A stretch of 64,000 bases of DNA from Gammaproteobacteria bacterium (GTDB lineage Bacteria; Pseudomonadota; Gammaproteobacteria; DSM-16500), in the NCBI GenBank assembly GCA_031291175.1, contig JARLJO010000030.1, positions 230,648 to 294,647 on the forward strand. The letters run 5' to 3'. The notes under the pieces were generated by a model. It was given only the letters and a program-made list of their open reading frames with translations, was not told the DNA's origin and ran no database searches. The position numbers and the translations under genes are program-made. Below, in pieces: positions 63,901-64,000 of this stretch; position 1 is the first letter of the stretch; the number at the start of each line of letters is the position of its first letter.

Positions 63901-64000
63901 CGAAGCAATTTGGATTACCGGAGGTAGTGGTCGTACCCGCTCATTCTGATTTGCATGAGATAGCCGCCAAGCAACAAAGAAGTGAAGAGGGACATTCTGT
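60912..64000 (+). CDS. Large protein with two kinase-like modules (3' end outside window)
   Basis: An ATG at 60912 with a GAGGAAAG ribosome site opens a frame that stays open to the last base (at least 1029 residues); no stop is inside the window. Two ~150-residue copies of one module are present. Copy 1 (~155-315) has R-K-F-F-W-R-W-A-L-D-D-Y-D..N-V-G-V-D..V-I-I-L-D-G-G at residues 162-194. Copy 2 (~495-655) has F-W-K-W-A-L-D-D-Y-D..N-I-G-V-D..V-V-A-L-E-A-G at 505-534. The D-x-x-x-x-N then D-x-G spacing resembles the catalytic and Mg-binding loops of kinase-fold proteins in Legionella/Coxiella effectors; the second copy has Glu for the Asp. Residues ~845-900 are a Gly/Ala-rich membrane segment, and an acidic Pro/Glu region precedes it. 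Host-directed effector is an inference. Confidence 0.78.
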   Translation, partial: MINGRPITLSVSEPEEPIVIAQEEMKESTYQKPQQDAASDLRVVKKLTSGARENVNFIHDVFIARRSVDGEEQKENLFLKDIIENDMTSTENKVEARVEVMGQRYVRMGDLNQPCSRYVFDEVENRHMVSSVEVPGFRAFAEIPKNEIRQNILSGKFKGAGRKFFWRWALDDYDFNLSNVGVDKDNNVIILDGGWYLGTRYANYPNKITQKDFQEFPWLTDFKPDFFLDHIRKFKDKATKKKFRVIGEGEIICPEMTTNKQFRHDFFEGVLQFIIMPDVFTTQFALMHLSDSAMMAACDQSVHIVEDYIQPEFQRDASKVGTTTFAYSKTKKTSREVNEYQAAIKEYQDADAGLTRTATKIGQLLLDRKKQMRTVALECRDFRRYLRSAEARQDLENYIASLKKYEKVDQDAIFSYVPHLEQFIRDAFSALQLVNEETQILCQKITRMADVTKPNTRFIRNEAGNTPSISIAPVGGLTLFSDIDPKDINYNLLCGEYRGAGAQLFWKWALDDYDCGLENIGVDENGKVVALEAGVYLGKSVRFYNNKITLKDFEAFPLMEDFDPKYWLDHINYHKDSQTDIITKRKGEGSILSVQLTQHPQFKREYFEAVLQFLLLPDTFFYAVSLATHQHVAEQLAEKIGLKAGPNGPEATSKKRAEMLIARRNQMQVVALQSKKFNEYLKSAASNADFDKYLSSIEQFVADDEDKVIPSFPDLIKTLKDKFIELRTFHVNELKRYNNANQVLNPSKSLHDRYNPDQPFFKYKLDAIAEQDERDVLPVVADLEEKYVEEEKQVVDVPKLPEQDLPIKPIALNPQPEPMVVRGEDEVIAPLKALEPKADSLWRSMIKGAISTLFAGALITTGLMAYGLLTVATLGANAILTVAIATAVTALGGLAGLVVADQQLIEDKQEDLSIMESPEVPPLEEAAQPAVVEEVAEQKHQPVMCPPLVPFYRAESAGSAKDISLEGDNFDAALVAHEVATLMVINENNERDRQHKSKQFGLPEVVVVPAHSDLHEIAAKQQRSEEGHS

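Overview
The window looks like a chromosomal segment of a Gram-negative gammaproteobacterium. The most likely group is the Legionellales (Coxiella/Legionella/Berkiella-like, host-associated). This is an inference from several things together: moderately AT-rich DNA, gammaproteobacterial housekeeping genes (SrkA/YihE, CbpA-CbpM, YqjD/YqjE-like proteins, a Kdo hydroxylase, an HAAAP-type amino-acid permease), several large proteins of the kind found as secreted effectors in that order (Sel1/ankyrin, kinase-like, glycine-zipper), and many short palindromic dispersed repeats. No rRNA, tRNA, CRISPR array, transposase or phage gene was seen.

Layout. 1-6843: the 3' part of a giant filamentous-haemagglutinin-like adhesin/toxin with a C-terminal toxin-like tip, followed by a small gene that fits an immunity protein. 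7026-7757: two REP-like palindromes around a small membrane ORF. 7877-10297: flavin amine oxidase and an L,D-transpeptidase-like protein. 10788-14935: a three-gene accessory cassette (79-aa protein, 993-aa Sel1/ankyrin protein, glycine-zipper protein), with a decayed second copy of the L,D-transpeptidase 3' end on its far side. 15158-15947: a frameshifted alpha/beta hydrolase. 16042-16319: a MITE-like element. 16441-19962: two hypotheticals, the second with a repeated PKPLLIDEDF motif. 19967-20580: a large nested palindrome. 20627-33647: srkA, an LRV-like membrane protein, an RRM protein, a DUF3298-type protein, an unknown 527-aa protein, DUF1622, a CPA1 antiporter, an FAD oxidoreductase, a multi-glycine-zipper protein, a LysR regulator and a small exported protein. 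33853-34429: a second inverted-repeat element. 34566-43832: cbpA-cbpM, a YqjD/E/K-like operon, a BON lipoprotein, two histidine kinases, a response-regulator-like protein, kdoO and an NlpC/P60-like protein. 44160-52592: a second giant adhesin (TPS/GLUG type). 52737-60421: a DEAD-box helicase with a repeated basic tail, an AhpD-like/DUF2282/GST-like operon, two tandem glycine-zipper paralogues, an SDR and an aromatic amino-acid permease. 60912-64000: the 5' part of a large protein with two copies of a kinase-like module; it runs off the window.

Themes. Cell-surface and host-interaction genes dominate the accessory parts: two giant adhesins, one toxin-immunity pair and several effector-like proteins. 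Three full-length paralogues of an unnamed glycine-zipper family occur at two loci. At least four families of short palindromic or inverted repeats lie between genes. Two signalling proteins (the 37674-39005 kinase and the 41763-42161 receiver) carry substitutions at normally conserved motif residues. The most novel-looking items are the glycine-zipper family and its cassette, the duplicated kinase-like protein at the right edge, the compound palindrome at 19967-20580, and a DUF2282 (bufferin-type) gene without its usual maturation partners.
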